Part shown: piece by piece, positions 34,865 to 42,991 of the stretch
Layout of the letters: every line of letters begins with the position of its first letter
How positions within the stretch are numbered: position 1 is the stretch's first letter
Source: Paenibacillus solani
GTDB taxonomy: Bacteria; Bacillota; Bacilli; Paenibacillales; Paenibacillaceae
DNA: 64,000 nucleotides
Assembly (NCBI RefSeq): GCF_001277345.1
Contig: NZ_LIUT01000001.1
Coordinates: forward strand, 3,042,609-3,106,608
Reading direction: 5' to 3'
Made by a program: the position numbers and the translations under genes
The notes under the pieces: model-generated
Told to the model about the DNA's origin: nothing
The model's database searches: none
The model's input: only the letters and a program-made list of their open reading frames with translations

Positions 34865-35371
34865 TTAATCTGCCCAGCTAGCACCTTGCGATAACCCTGC
34901 GGGATAATGCTTAATGGTCTCATCCAGAATGCGACCTGTTTCTTCATCCCATACTTCACTTAGTTCAAATGTTCCCTCTTCAAAGAACAGCGGAAATCGC
35001 CGTTTAAACCAATCTTGCATTGGCAGTTTAAGGGCCTCTTCCCTATCCACCCATAACAGTTCTCCTTCGGGAGGGTGCTCCAGCAATTCACCTTCAAAGG
35101 AAGTAGCCAAATAATTAAATACCATATACCGTAGACCTGTATTCGGCTCACATGATTCCTCAAGACCCTTATAGATGATATCCTTCACTATCAAGCCGGT
35201 TTCTTCCCGTACCTCTCGAATGGCTCCGTTTACAATACTCTCCGGAAAATCCACCTTTCCGCCAGGGGCAATATATCCGGGAAACCCCTTAGCGTCCGGT
35301 CTGTTCATCAGCAAAATTTTGTTTCCTTGTTGGATCATGCACATGGTGTACAATTTCACGTCGGCCTGCAA
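34865..35371 (-). CDS. NUDIX hydrolase (8-oxo-dGTP-diphosphatase-like)
   Basis: A 168-residue NUDIX enzyme with the box GGKVDFPESIVNGAIREVRE then ETG at about residues 37-59 and a typical start of strands (YTMCMIQQGNKILLMNR). It resembles the MutT/YtkD-like clean-up enzymes, but the substrate is not certain. Translation starts at a TTG with GAGGGATTGGA before it. It is the first gene of a minus-strand NUDIX-HAD-fosB transcript. Confidence 0.86.
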   Translation of the reverse strand: MQADVKLYTMCMIQQGNKILLMNRPDAKGFPGYIAPGGKVDFPESIVNGAIREVREETGLIVKDIIYKGLEESCEPNTGLRYMVFNYLATSFEGELLEHPPEGELLWVDREEALKLPMQDWFKRRFPLFFEEGTFELSEVWDEETGRILDETIKHYPAGLSQGASWAD

Positions 35372-35462
35372 TCCAATCCCTCATTCCTATTACATCTTGT
35401 TGGTTATAGTATACAGCTCCATACGCTGGATGACGATAGAATGAATGGAGATTCGTCTCATC

Positions 35463-35495
35463 AAAAAAAGGTCCGAGCAGCTTCTGCTCGGACCT
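35463..35495 (-). terminator. Terminator of the second ECF sigma gene
   Basis: AGGTCCGAGCAG (35469-35480) and CTGCTCGGACCT (35484-35495) form a perfect 12-base stem with a 3-base loop. On the minus strand T's follow (complement of 35463-35469). Confidence 0.92.
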
Positions 35496-35534
35496 TTCTG
35501 ATATGTGTATGATCAGTCTGCTCTAATCTTCGCT

Positions 35535-36269
35535 TTAAGCGGCCATTCTCATGTCAGATGAATACCCGCCATGCATCATGTAACCAGCGCTCGGAGTTTG
35601 AACCTGCAGCGGAACCATGCAGCCGATGGCTGCTGCTTCCGAGTGATTCCATTGAATAAGTCTTACCACTGCTTCAACATCACCGGATTGATATGCTTCG
35701 GCCAATGCCTGAATATTCAAGATCAGCTCCTCCTCTTCCGGCACAGCCAAGACAAGTTCCTCTTCCACCGGATCCAGCGATTGCAGCTCTTTGTGAGCAC
35801 GATGAAGGGCAGCTTTTACCGCTCCCTCCGTTGTTTTCAATATACTTGCGGTTTCCGAAACAGAGTATCCATACACGTCACGAAGCAGCAATACCGTTCG
35901 CTGCAGGGGCGACAAGCGTTCTAGCAGCCATTGAAAAGCAAACTCGATGTTCAGATTGGTGTCCTCGTTCAATGTTTCTTCCTTGGGCAAAACCTGTTCC
36001 AGCTTCTCATCCAGGATTCGTCTATAAGTCTGATCACGGCGGACCCGGTCAATCCATGTATTCTTGGCAATCCGAAGCAGCAGGGCTTCAGGATTGACAT
36101 GGTTCTGCTGCTTCATATGCTCCAGTGCCTTAATCCAGGTGTCTTGTACCAAATCATCGGAGTCCCATAAGGAGTTTGTAAGGGACAAACAATATCTGTG
36201 CAGGGTCGCATTCAATTCCTCCAGGCTCAGATCAGCCGAAGGTGGGCCGCTCGGTCGGTATATCGTCAT
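35535..36269 (-). CDS. ECF sigma-70 family factor with C-terminal extension
   Basis: A 244-residue sigma factor. Region 2 is seen in LHRYCLSLTNSLWDSDDLVQ and DTWIKALEHM; region 4 in LSPLQRTVLLLRDVYGYSVS and ETASILKTTEGAVKAALHRA. After region 4 a further 60-70 residues follow, starting acidic (LDPVEEELVLAVPEEEELIL) and including a short helical piece (ALAEAYQSGDVEAVVRLIQ) like the first helix of a SnoaL-type module. No anti-sigma gene is next to it, so the extension may regulate it. The start is ATG at 36269 or the TTG one codon earlier, which has AAGGAG 8 bases before it. A candidate own promoter is at 36317-36342. Confidence 0.87.
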   Translation of the reverse strand: MTIYRPSGPPSADLSLEELNATLHRYCLSLTNSLWDSDDLVQDTWIKALEHMKQQNHVNPEALLLRIAKNTWIDRVRRDQTYRRILDEKLEQVLPKEETLNEDTNLNIEFAFQWLLERLSPLQRTVLLLRDVYGYSVSETASILKTTEGAVKAALHRAHKELQSLDPVEEELVLAVPEEEELILNIQALAEAYQSGDVEAVVRLIQWNHSEAAAIGCMVPLQVQTPSAGYMMHGGYSSDMRMAA

Positions 36270-36316
36270 CAAATAGCCAACTCCTTTTCTAAGCTCGGTA
36301 AGATATCTTATATGTA

Positions 36317-36342
36317 AACGAACGAAGCCATCGATTGGTTAC
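36317..36342 (-). promoter_or_regulatory. Candidate ECF-type promoter of the sigma gene
   Basis: On the minus strand GTAACC (36337-36342), a spacer of exactly 16 bases, then CGTT (36317-36320). The pattern AACC-N16-CGT fits ECF promoters and resembles the one before the first ECF sigma gene at 3655-3680. It lies about 50 bases before the start codon. Confidence 0.4.
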
Positions 36343-36452
36343 TCTCGTTTTGCATATATGTTTTTTTATGGTTTCTCCGTACCTTTTGCGGCTTTCTCTT
36401 CGTTTACTTGCTGAAACCAGAAAACCTAACGATTATGGAGGATGATGAAACG

Positions 36453-37034
36453 ATGAATATTGTTCCTTATGTTGTTGAACAAACTAACCGGGGCGAACGA
36501 TCTTACGATATTTATTCCAGACTACTGAAAGATCGCATCGTGTTTGTGGGTGCAGCCATCGATGATGCCATCGCTAACAGTATTATTGCCCAGTTGCTGT
36601 TTCTGGCTGCCGAAGATCCTGAGAAGGATATCCATATGTATATTAACAGTCCTGGCGGCTCCGTATCTGCGGGATTTGGCATTTACGATACCATGCAGAT
36701 TATTAAGCCTCAAGTCAATACCATCTGCACAGGCTTCGCCGCTTCTTACGGGGCGATCCTGCTGCTGGCAGGTGCTAAAGGTAAACGCCTTGCGCTTCCG
36801 AACAGCGAGATTATGATCCATCAGCCGCTAGGTGGCGTGCAGGGCCAAGCTACCGATATTGCCATTACGGCTAATCGCATCTTGAAGACACGTGAGAAGC
36901 TTGCTCACATTATATCCGAAAGGACAGGACAATCTGTCGAACGTGTTGAAAAAGATATGGAGCGGGATTACTTCATGACAGCAGAAGAAGCGAAGGAATA
37001 TGGGATTATTGATGATATAGTCACTAAACTGTAA
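36453..37034 (+). CDS. ATP-dependent Clp protease proteolytic subunit paralogue
   Basis: A 193-residue ClpP-fold serine protease. The catalytic triad is visible: Ser in [11 protein letters not shown], His in IMIHQPLGG, and Asp in [10 protein letters not shown], with the substrate groove [12 protein letters not shown]. The housekeeping ClpP has GMAASMGAFLL; the Phe and Tyr replacements mark this as a paralogue. The ATG at 36453 is preferred: GGAGG lies 11 bases before it. The partner AAA+ ATPase is not in the window. A 70-residue gene follows 65 bases later and probably shares the transcript. Confidence 0.87.
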   Translation: MNIVPYVVEQTNRGERSYDIYSRLLKDRIVFVGAAIDDAIANSIIAQLLFLAAEDPEKDIHMYINSPGGSVSAGFGIYDTMQIIKPQVNTICTGFAASYGAILLLAGAKGKRLALPNSEIMIHQPLGGVQGQATDIAITANRILKTREKLAHIISERTGQSVERVEKDMERDYFMTAEEAKEYGIIDDIVTKL

Positions 37035-37099
37035 TGCTTAAAGTTTGAAGGGACTCACCGTCCCGATACAATCATTTATTCACAAGGAGTGAATCGTAT

Positions 37100-37312
37100 A
37101 TGTTAAAAAGTCTCCTGAATCAAAAAGTAGCCATTTATTTTACGGATGGGAGTTATGTACAGAACGGCATACTGGAGGAAGTTGGCGAGCAGTTCATCCG
37201 ATACAAGGATGAATACGAGATGCTGTATGTCCCATTAACCGCGATCCGCTATGTTTCTGTTAACACAAAGGAACGGGATAAACCTCGGGTTGGATTTGCG
37301 CCTGAGTCCTGA
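37100..37312 (+). CDS. Small Sm-like protein of unknown function
   Basis: A 70-residue, mostly beta protein: LLNQKVAIYFTDGSYVQNGI, LEEVGEQFIRYKDEYEMLYV and PLTAIRYVSVNTKE give the five-strand layout of an Sm-like or DUF2642-like barrel. AAGGAG precedes the ATG. It is the second gene after the ClpP paralogue and shares the transcript, so an adaptor or RNA-binding role is possible; I do not recognise a named family. Confidence 0.65.
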   Translation: MLKSLLNQKVAIYFTDGSYVQNGILEEVGEQFIRYKDEYEMLYVPLTAIRYVSVNTKERDKPRVGFAPES

Positions 37313-37320
37313 TCCAATAC

Positions 37321-37358
37321 CAAGAACCGCATGGCATCTTATGCTCATGCGGTTCTTG
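37321..37358 (+). terminator. Terminator after the ClpP operon
   Basis: CAAGAACCGCATG (37321-37333) and CATGCGGTTCTTG (37346-37358) form a perfect 13-base stem with a 12-base loop; the T tract is weak, so stopping may be partial. Confidence 0.65.
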
Positions 37359-37392
37359 TCGTATCACTGTATTTTGCCAAGTATGAATGGAA

Positions 37393-37926
37393 TCATTTGT
37401 TGTTCGCTTCGCGAATACGTCCCAGCTGTTTGATATGAGAAGCTTCGTGAATGGCGATGAAGTGAGCCCACTGTGCGGCGTTCAGCTCGAATCCATAAGG
37501 GTGAGGAAAGCGCAATTCATTCGTGTTACGCTCTGCGAGCTTCGTGATGAGCTGTTTCGTTGTATCCCTTACCTGATTCAGCTTCTCGATCGCCTCATCA
37601 TAGGATAATATGCCGCTTGGCATCGCTTGTTCCGGAGCATTGATCTTTTTACCGATGATTCCGCTTGTGGACAGTATCTCGCTGACATCGGTCTCTTTTT
37701 GCTCCACTGCCTCAGAAGGCAGAACAGGCTCACGCTCAAGCATTTGCTTTAATTGATACTGAATCATCTTCTCCAACTTGCCTAGATGTTCTACAACCTC
37801 AGTCACACTCCAGCCGCTTGGATACTCGCACAGCCCCTTCTCATTTTCACCAAAAGCATCCAATGCCTTCATAAGCTTCTCACGGACCTCATCCATATAA
37901 GGCACGATATCCTGAAACTTCACCAT
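37393..37926 (-). CDS. DinB family protein
   Basis: A 177-residue protein with a four-helix DinB/YfiT fold. The three metal ligands can be placed: His in VVEHLGKLE (about 45-53) and two His in AIHEASHIKQ (about 156-165). These helical proteins bind a divalent metal and often act as thiol-linked transferases; the true reaction is unknown here. The ATG at 37926 has GGAGGAGATAGAC before it. It is convergent with the ClpP operon and transcribed alone. Confidence 0.82.
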   Translation of the reverse strand: MVKFQDIVPYMDEVREKLMKALDAFGENEKGLCEYPSGWSVTEVVEHLGKLEKMIQYQLKQMLEREPVLPSEAVEQKETDVSEILSTSGIIGKKINAPEQAMPSGILSYDEAIEKLNQVRDTTKQLITKLAERNTNELRFPHPYGFELNAAQWAHFIAIHEASHIKQLGRIREANNK

Positions 37927-38044
37927 GTCTATCTCCTCCAAGTCTCTCTACTATATGTCTATATAAACATAGTGCATGAGTATTGTACCACGACCTGCGC
38001 AGCGTATCCAAAAAGCTGTTCATTCTGCCTGGGCAAGCGAGGTG

Positions 38045-38332
38045 TTATATGGCTTCAAAATGCTCAACGATGGGGAACGGATCATAAAAGTGATGCAGCA
38101 GGCTTTTCCATTCCTGATATTCCGCCGATCCTCTGAACCCTACTGTATGATCCTCCAGCGTTTCCCATTTCACCATAAGAACGTATTTGTGGTCATCCTC
38201 CATGCACCGCTTCAACTCATGATGAATATACCCTTTCATTTTGGAAATGATTCCGGATGCCACTTGAAAATTGCGTTCAAACTCTCCCGATAACCCGGGT
38301 TTTACCTGTAGCATGGCCACTTCGAGTATCAT
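38045..38332 (-). CDS. Antibiotic biosynthesis monooxygenase family protein
   Basis: A 95-residue dimeric ferredoxin-like fold of the ABM type: MILEVAMLQVKPGLSGEFER starts strand 1 and helix 1, and a KYVLMVKWETLEDHTVGF block follows. Family members often act as haem- or quinone-related oxygenases or small binding proteins; no active-site residues decide it here. Single gene between a DinB and a peptidase gene. Confidence 0.78.
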   Translation of the reverse strand: MILEVAMLQVKPGLSGEFERNFQVASGIISKMKGYIHHELKRCMEDDHKYVLMVKWETLEDHTVGFRGSAEYQEWKSLLHHFYDPFPIVEHFEAI

Positions 38333-38493
38333 TGAATTTCCTCCTATGGTATCAAGATAGATTATATTGAGTAAATTCCTCTCTAGGTCAGTAAAAGCTT
38401 TAAATGTGAAGTCCTCTGTTCATTCTGATCCCTATTACGATGGCGTTAAAATAACCTGATGCTTCGCATGATTGATTATGTAAAGAATATTCT

Positions 38494-39186
38494 TCAGGAT
38501 GTCACCCTCTCAATCATATACTCATCCAGAACAAAATCCTTGAAAGTGATAGAATGGACGGCCTCTCCCAATGAAAATGCCAGTTGTTCATTCCTAAAAA
38601 CAGCACATGCCTGTTCATCTATACCAATTCCGTGCTTAATCTCTTTCGTTCTCATACCTTCCAGCAAATTGGGCTGGTCACCCCACTCTGTATAATGGAC
38701 GCTTATCAATATTTTCGTTAATAACCCTACTCCTTGTTTAAACAGCAACTTCCCCTGTACATTATCCTGCGGCGAAATGAGGCAGACCTCCGGAAGAATT
38801 AAAGCGCCAGCCGAATTCCCAGCAATGGGAACACCCTTCATGTAACAGTCGATCAGGAGCTCTTTAAAACGACCGGTTGCGTAATATTGATGGTAGAGCT
38901 CCGTATCACCTCCGCCAATAAATATACCTGTCGCCTGAGACAACACCCGTTCGGCTTGTACCATGTCCAGGTTTCCGTCCTGATCCGGAACGATCACCTG
39001 CACATTTCTAGCACCCGCATCCTCCCATAATTGCTGAAACAATGGAACATATTCTTCCCAGCCTGGTCTGTTCATGATGCATAATGCAATTCTAGCGTTT
39101 GAACCACCCGCATGCTCTATAAATTGTCTGTTTGACTCTTTTTGAAAAGAATGTCCTCCAAGCAAATATAAATATCGATCCTTCAC
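38494..39186 (-). CDS. Peptidase S51 / type 1 glutamine amidotransferase-like protein
   Basis: A 230-residue protein of the dipeptidase E / cyanophycinase family. The nucleophile elbow is AGNSAGALIL (Ser near residue 126), with GGGDTELYHQYY before it and SVHYTEWGDQPNLL after it supplying His. It should cleave an aspartyl peptide bond. The GTG at 39186 with GGAGGGG 9 bases before it is preferred to a reading that begins inside the preceding gene's end. Confidence 0.82.
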   Translation of the reverse strand: MKDRYLYLLGGHSFQKESNRQFIEHAGGSNARIALCIMNRPGWEEYVPLFQQLWEDAGARNVQVIVPDQDGNLDMVQAERVLSQATGIFIGGGDTELYHQYYATGRFKELLIDCYMKGVPIAGNSAGALILPEVCLISPQDNVQGKLLFKQGVGLLTKILISVHYTEWGDQPNLLEGMRTKEIKHGIGIDEQACAVFRNEQLAFSLGEAVHSITFKDFVLDEYMIERVTS

Positions 39187-39203
39187 GAGCCGAGACCCCT
39201 CCC

Positions 39204-39416
39204 TTACTTCTTCTGTTTCGGATTCCATTTGGCAACATAATATAGCAGCAGACTAATAAAATAAATTGGAAGCAGAATGATGCCAATCACGGCACTCAGC
39301 AGGACAATGGACAGCTTGCCTCGATCCGTAATGTCATCGAAATTCATATAACCGTACACTATCCAAATCAACCAGACCAATGTAACGGCGTATCCTATTT
39401 TATAAGGTAGTTTCAT
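39204..39416 (-). CDS. Small two-helix membrane protein
   Basis: A 70-residue protein with two membrane helices (about 9-24 and 36-61) separated by MNFDDITDRGKLS, and a basic end (KWNPKQKK). ATG at 39416 with GGGTGGG before it. It lies 17 bases before the S51 peptidase gene and probably shares its transcript. Function unknown. Confidence 0.62.
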   Translation of the reverse strand: MKLPYKIGYAVTLVWLIWIVYGYMNFDDITDRGKLSIVLLSAVIGIILLPIYFISLLLYYVAKWNPKQKK

Positions 39417-39566
39417 AGTAATACCCACCCACATCCTAGAGATTAAATGGATTAAGTTGATTGACTACGGTGGTTCAGACATTTTTAATCGCGCTGCGTC
39501 ATTACAGTACTATTTTTCAAGCAACAATTATGATTTTTAATTAGGGGCTTACCATAAGTCTCATCA

Positions 39567-40574
39567 TTAACATTTTGAATATAACAATTCAATAAGCTTA
39601 TCTTGGTTCCGTTCCATCCATTCTCTTCTAATCAAAAGTTGCTTCAACATCAGATGAAAATAGGAAGCGATGTTCCTTTCGGCCAAATGCTGTCCGATAT
39701 AAATGCTTAATAATGAAACATAATATAACTGCATAATACAGGGAATCCACTCGATCTCTGCACGTGTTAACCTCATAGATTGTCGATATTCATCTAAAAA
39801 CAACTCTACCTTTGTCAAGGTCTGGTCCTCACACTGAAGAAGATGATTCAGACAGATGGATAGTTCCCATATCCGTATGTCCTTGGCTGCAAAGTCAAAG
39901 TCCAATACACCGCTCATCTGCCTGGACTTGGGATCGATCAAGAGATTAAACACCAAAATATCATGATGGACTATTTGTTTTGGCAGTGCATTCAGTTCGG
40001 GGGCATAGTTTAGCCCTAATTCATAGTATCCTTGCAATACAGCTATCTGTTCGGCATCCATCTTAAAAGGAGGACATGTCAGAAAATTATGAATACTCGT
40101 CCGATCTGCCAGAGAATGGAGATTGTAAAAATTATGGAACTCAATTGTAGGACAAACCACGTCAACGGAATCGAATTCGAATTGCTGAAGAGCATATGAT
40201 ATTTCCCCAACTGTCCGTCCATAACTACGCACATCAGAAATGCTGGATAGATCAGGTACATCTCCTTCGATAAATCGTGTCAGGGAGCCCGAGGAACCGT
40301 TCGACAGAACCACGTACTTCGTATCATCCATGCTAGAGACGAAAGCTGGGACATCAAAAGGTAAGGAACAACGCTCCAGGTAGGCTGTTAGTTCAATCTC
40401 AAACCGAAGTCTCTCTTCGTTCTTCGTATGACGATTGTATATTCTCGCGATGTATTTCTCTTGGTTCATTATGACAATACGCGAATCATTCGTCATACCG
40501 AAAGGTACGGCTTCAATCGAATGCATAGGGCTATGAAAATAATGATGTAACAACTCCTGGAATAAGTGATCCAA
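39567..40574 (-). CDS. Aminoglycoside phosphotransferase family protein
   Basis: A 335-residue kinase-like protein. The Brenner motif with catalytic Asp is KQIVHHDILVFNLLID (HxDxxxxN, about 218-233), and the metal-binding DFD is in GVLDFDFAAKD. The N-terminal lobe includes YIARIYNRHTKN with the ATP-binding Lys replaced by Arg-rich context. Members phosphorylate small alcohols (homoserine, choline, aminoglycosides); the substrate is unknown. The TTG at 40574 with AAGAGGTG before it is preferred to the longer reading. Confidence 0.8.
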   Translation of the reverse strand: MDHLFQELLHHYFHSPMHSIEAVPFGMTNDSRIVIMNQEKYIARIYNRHTKNEERLRFEIELTAYLERCSLPFDVPAFVSSMDDTKYVVLSNGSSGSLTRFIEGDVPDLSSISDVRSYGRTVGEISYALQQFEFDSVDVVCPTIEFHNFYNLHSLADRTSIHNFLTCPPFKMDAEQIAVLQGYYELGLNYAPELNALPKQIVHHDILVFNLLIDPKSRQMSGVLDFDFAAKDIRIWELSICLNHLLQCEDQTLTKVELFLDEYRQSMRLTRAEIEWIPCIMQLYYVSLLSIYIGQHLAERNIASYFHLMLKQLLIRREWMERNQDKLIELLYSKC

Positions 40575-40706
40575 TGTATACACCTCTTTTCTGATAAAAG
40601 CGGCCCCTATGATCAATTATATAAACGCAATACTGATTCATGGTCTTACTCATTAAGAACCTATCCCATTTGAAAGAGCCCTTCATGCACATCTCTCAAA
40701 CGATCT

Positions 40707-41339
40707 TTAGACTCCCTGCTCCTCCCTGTAATGACTAACATCTCCATGGAGGATGATGGAGGGCACCTCATCGGTCAGTTCGATTTTGCTAAGGCAGGTC
40801 GGGTGAATATATGGCAGGTCCCACAGGCGATCCATGCTTCTTCCTTCAAAATACGCCATCAATAGCTTGACCACCACGGTGTGCGTAACCAGCAAAATAC
40901 TGGCGCCTGGATTAGAACCGACAATATCGACAAGCTTATTAACCGTGCGCTCTCTGACTTCATTGAAAGTTTCACTGTCCTGGACACTGAACAGCTCCGG
41001 ATGATTCCAGAAGTGATCCAGCTGCTGAGGATATAATTCAGCGATTCGTTCCTGTGTTTGTCCTTCCCATACCCCTAAATTAATCTCTCTAAATTCCTCG
41101 CAAGCCGTAATCGGAACATTCCGTCCCCCTCTAATTATGTCGGCAGTATGATATGCTCTGTTGCTTGTACTCGAGTAAATAAGGTCGAAATTGTCTTCCT
41201 TCAAAGCGTCCCCGAGCCATTCCGCTTGCTGAATACCAAGCTCGGTGAGCGGTGAATCCTTATGTCCTTGAAAACGGTGCTGCACATTCCACTCGGTCTG
41301 TCCGTGTCTCACCAGGTAGATGGTGGTTGTTTGTGTCAT
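40707..41339 (-). CDS. Histidine phosphatase family protein
   Basis: A 210-residue phosphoglycerate-mutase-like phosphatase with phospho-accepting His in YLVRHGQTEWN (residues 8-18), RFQGHKDSPLTELG, INLGVWEGQT (Glu) and the second catalytic His in LVTHTVVVKLL. It resembles the PhoE/CobC type broad phosphatases. It is followed on the same strand by the phosphotransferase gene about 90 bases on and preceded by a NUDIX gene. Confidence 0.88.
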   Translation of the reverse strand: MTQTTTIYLVRHGQTEWNVQHRFQGHKDSPLTELGIQQAEWLGDALKEDNFDLIYSSTSNRAYHTADIIRGGRNVPITACEEFREINLGVWEGQTQERIAELYPQQLDHFWNHPELFSVQDSETFNEVRERTVNKLVDIVGSNPGASILLVTHTVVVKLLMAYFEGRSMDRLWDLPYIHPTCLSKIELTDEVPSIILHGDVSHYREEQGV

Positions 41340-41383
41340 CGATCGTTCCCTCCCTAACCTTAATGCTACTCAACCGGCAACGT

Positions 41384-41935
41384 TTAACTTATCGAACGGT
41401 CTTCTTGACGTATGGCATAAGCCAGCTTATACAGTTCTGCGATATCTGGCCTTCCCGTCTGTTCGAAGCGCTGAACGGCTTCCTGCAAATCAACGGCCTC
41501 TACCGCGATGACATGCTCGCCATCTACTGGATTTAGCGGCTCACCAACGATGCGCACATCCCCGTAACCCACCAACCGAACAAAATGAGGGTGGGGAATA
41601 TGCGGACGATAGGGAGTCTCACTGCTGGATTCGCAGCGAAACTGGCCAAAGATTCGATACGTCTCAAGTTCTGCGCCTAACTCCTCTCTAACTTCCCGTC
41701 TAAGTCCTTCCATGTAGGACTCCCCAGGTTCAAGGGTTCCTCCCGGAAGCTCCCAGCTCCCATCGACTACCTGAAAGATAATGCACCGGTCCCCTTCAAA
41801 TGGAAGAATGGTAACATTGCTGACCTTCGATTCTTCCTCGATTTTTTCGCCAAAGGCAAATCTGGCTCGCACGACGCCCCAATGGATATCATTCGAGAGT
41901 GTCGGACACAGACTCAAATCCGTGTTTTGTCTCAT
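41384..41935 (-). CDS. NUDIX hydrolase
   Basis: A 183-residue NUDIX enzyme. The box GGTLEPGESYMEGLRREVRE then ELG is at about residues 64-86. It has a strand with EGDRCIIFQVVDGSWELPGG before the box. Substrate unknown. It lies between a GNAT gene and a histidine phosphatase gene on the same strand, as in the 7.4-8.5 kb pair, where NUDIX and histidine phosphatase are also neighbours. Confidence 0.83.
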   Translation of the reverse strand: MRQNTDLSLCPTLSNDIHWGVVRARFAFGEKIEEESKVSNVTILPFEGDRCIIFQVVDGSWELPGGTLEPGESYMEGLRREVREELGAELETYRIFGQFRCESSSETPYRPHIPHPHFVRLVGYGDVRIVGEPLNPVDGEHVIAVEAVDLQEAVQRFEQTGRPDIAELYKLAYAIRQEDRSIS

Positions 41936-41974
41936 GCGTGTAAATCCTTTCGATGTTTACAATTTCATTTTAAA

Positions 41975-42856
41975 CTATGTAGCACTATACTCGTGGACCA
42001 TAAGCACCTGCTCCATCGAGCTCGTGAAACCATACTCTTTCAGCACGTCCACCAGTTCCTTATGCGAAGCCCGAATATTGAAGGCGGATCGTTTGCAGGT
42101 ATAACCAGATTGTATGATTTCCTGTATCGCAGCCTTTAGCACAGCCACTGCATCCGGATGTCCGGGAGCAGCCTCACAGCGTAACAGCGTGATGGCTGTC
42201 AACCGGCCTTTGGCATCGAACACCCGCTTAAACAAACCATAGCCCACCTGCTCTTCCCCTTCCAATACAATAACGCATTCGCCGTCCTTGATACCGGTCA
42301 CGTCTGTCTGCCAGACTTCACCGGAACGATAGAAAGCTACGGAGGCAGCCTCGGCAGCCATGCCTCTGACTCGCGTATACCTTGAAAGAGTCTCTTGTGT
42401 AGGCTGTAAATCTATGGCCTGCTCATTCGTCATGATGAGAAGCCGGTCGATGATTTCATAACCAACACTCTCGTAGAGAGAGATCGCTGGTTCATTCGTA
42501 CTAATAGCCTCCAAATAAGCTCGACGGACGCCTTGTTCTATGTAGAGCTCGGCGTTCTTCTCCATCATCTTTTTGCCAATTCCTTGTCCCCGGAATTCGG
42601 GGGCTATCGCTGTCCCGCCATTCCGTGCAATCAGCATGCCATCTTCTTCGCGATAGCTGTTCACCACAATGCCAGCAGGTACGCCATCCACGTAACATGC
42701 AAGTGATCGCTCCAGGCATAACCCATCGTTTACGATCCGGGCTATGAAGCGGTCCAGCGGCATCGAGGCGTTAACGATATATCCTTCAAAAGCATGATTC
42801 CAGAGCTCCGACACTTGCCGAATCGGAAGCTCAGATAACGGTTGGTAAGTCACCAT
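41975..42856 (-). CDS. GNAT acetyltransferase with a second C-terminal domain
   Basis: A 293-residue protein. The first GNAT domain has the acetyl-CoA loop APEFRGQGIGKKMMEKNAEL (motif A, R-G-Q-G-I-G, about 84-103), followed by LEAISTNEPAISLYESVGYE (motif B). A second, weaker GNAT-like half (ECVIVLEGEEQVGYGLFKR, YGFTSSMEQVLM) occupies residues 160-293. It transfers an acetyl group from acetyl-CoA to an unknown amine. Confidence 0.85.
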   Translation of the reverse strand: MVTYQPLSELPIRQVSELWNHAFEGYIVNASMPLDRFIARIVNDGLCLERSLACYVDGVPAGIVVNSYREEDGMLIARNGGTAIAPEFRGQGIGKKMMEKNAELYIEQGVRRAYLEAISTNEPAISLYESVGYEIIDRLLIMTNEQAIDLQPTQETLSRYTRVRGMAAEAASVAFYRSGEVWQTDVTGIKDGECVIVLEGEEQVGYGLFKRVFDAKGRLTAITLLRCEAAPGHPDAVAVLKAAIQEIIQSGYTCKRSAFNIRASHKELVDVLKEYGFTSSMEQVLMVHEYSAT

Positions 42857-42919
42857 AAACTAATTCTCCTATTTATTATTTAATATACGCCTTATCGAGA
42901 GGTATCTCTCATTTGTAAA

Positions 42920-42970
42920 ACATGCAGGAAAACACCTGAGTTAAAGACTCATTCGTGTTCTCCTGCATGT
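42920..42970. terminator. Large hairpin terminator after the oligoendopeptidase gene
   Basis: ACATGCAGGA (42920-42929) pairs with TCCTGCATGT (42961-42970), with an inner ACAC/GTGT extension. Short T tracts on both strands, weak in each; it lies just after the stop of the minus-strand gene at 42992. Confidence 0.6.
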
Positions 42971-42991
42971 CTCATCGCTGCTTATTTAGCT

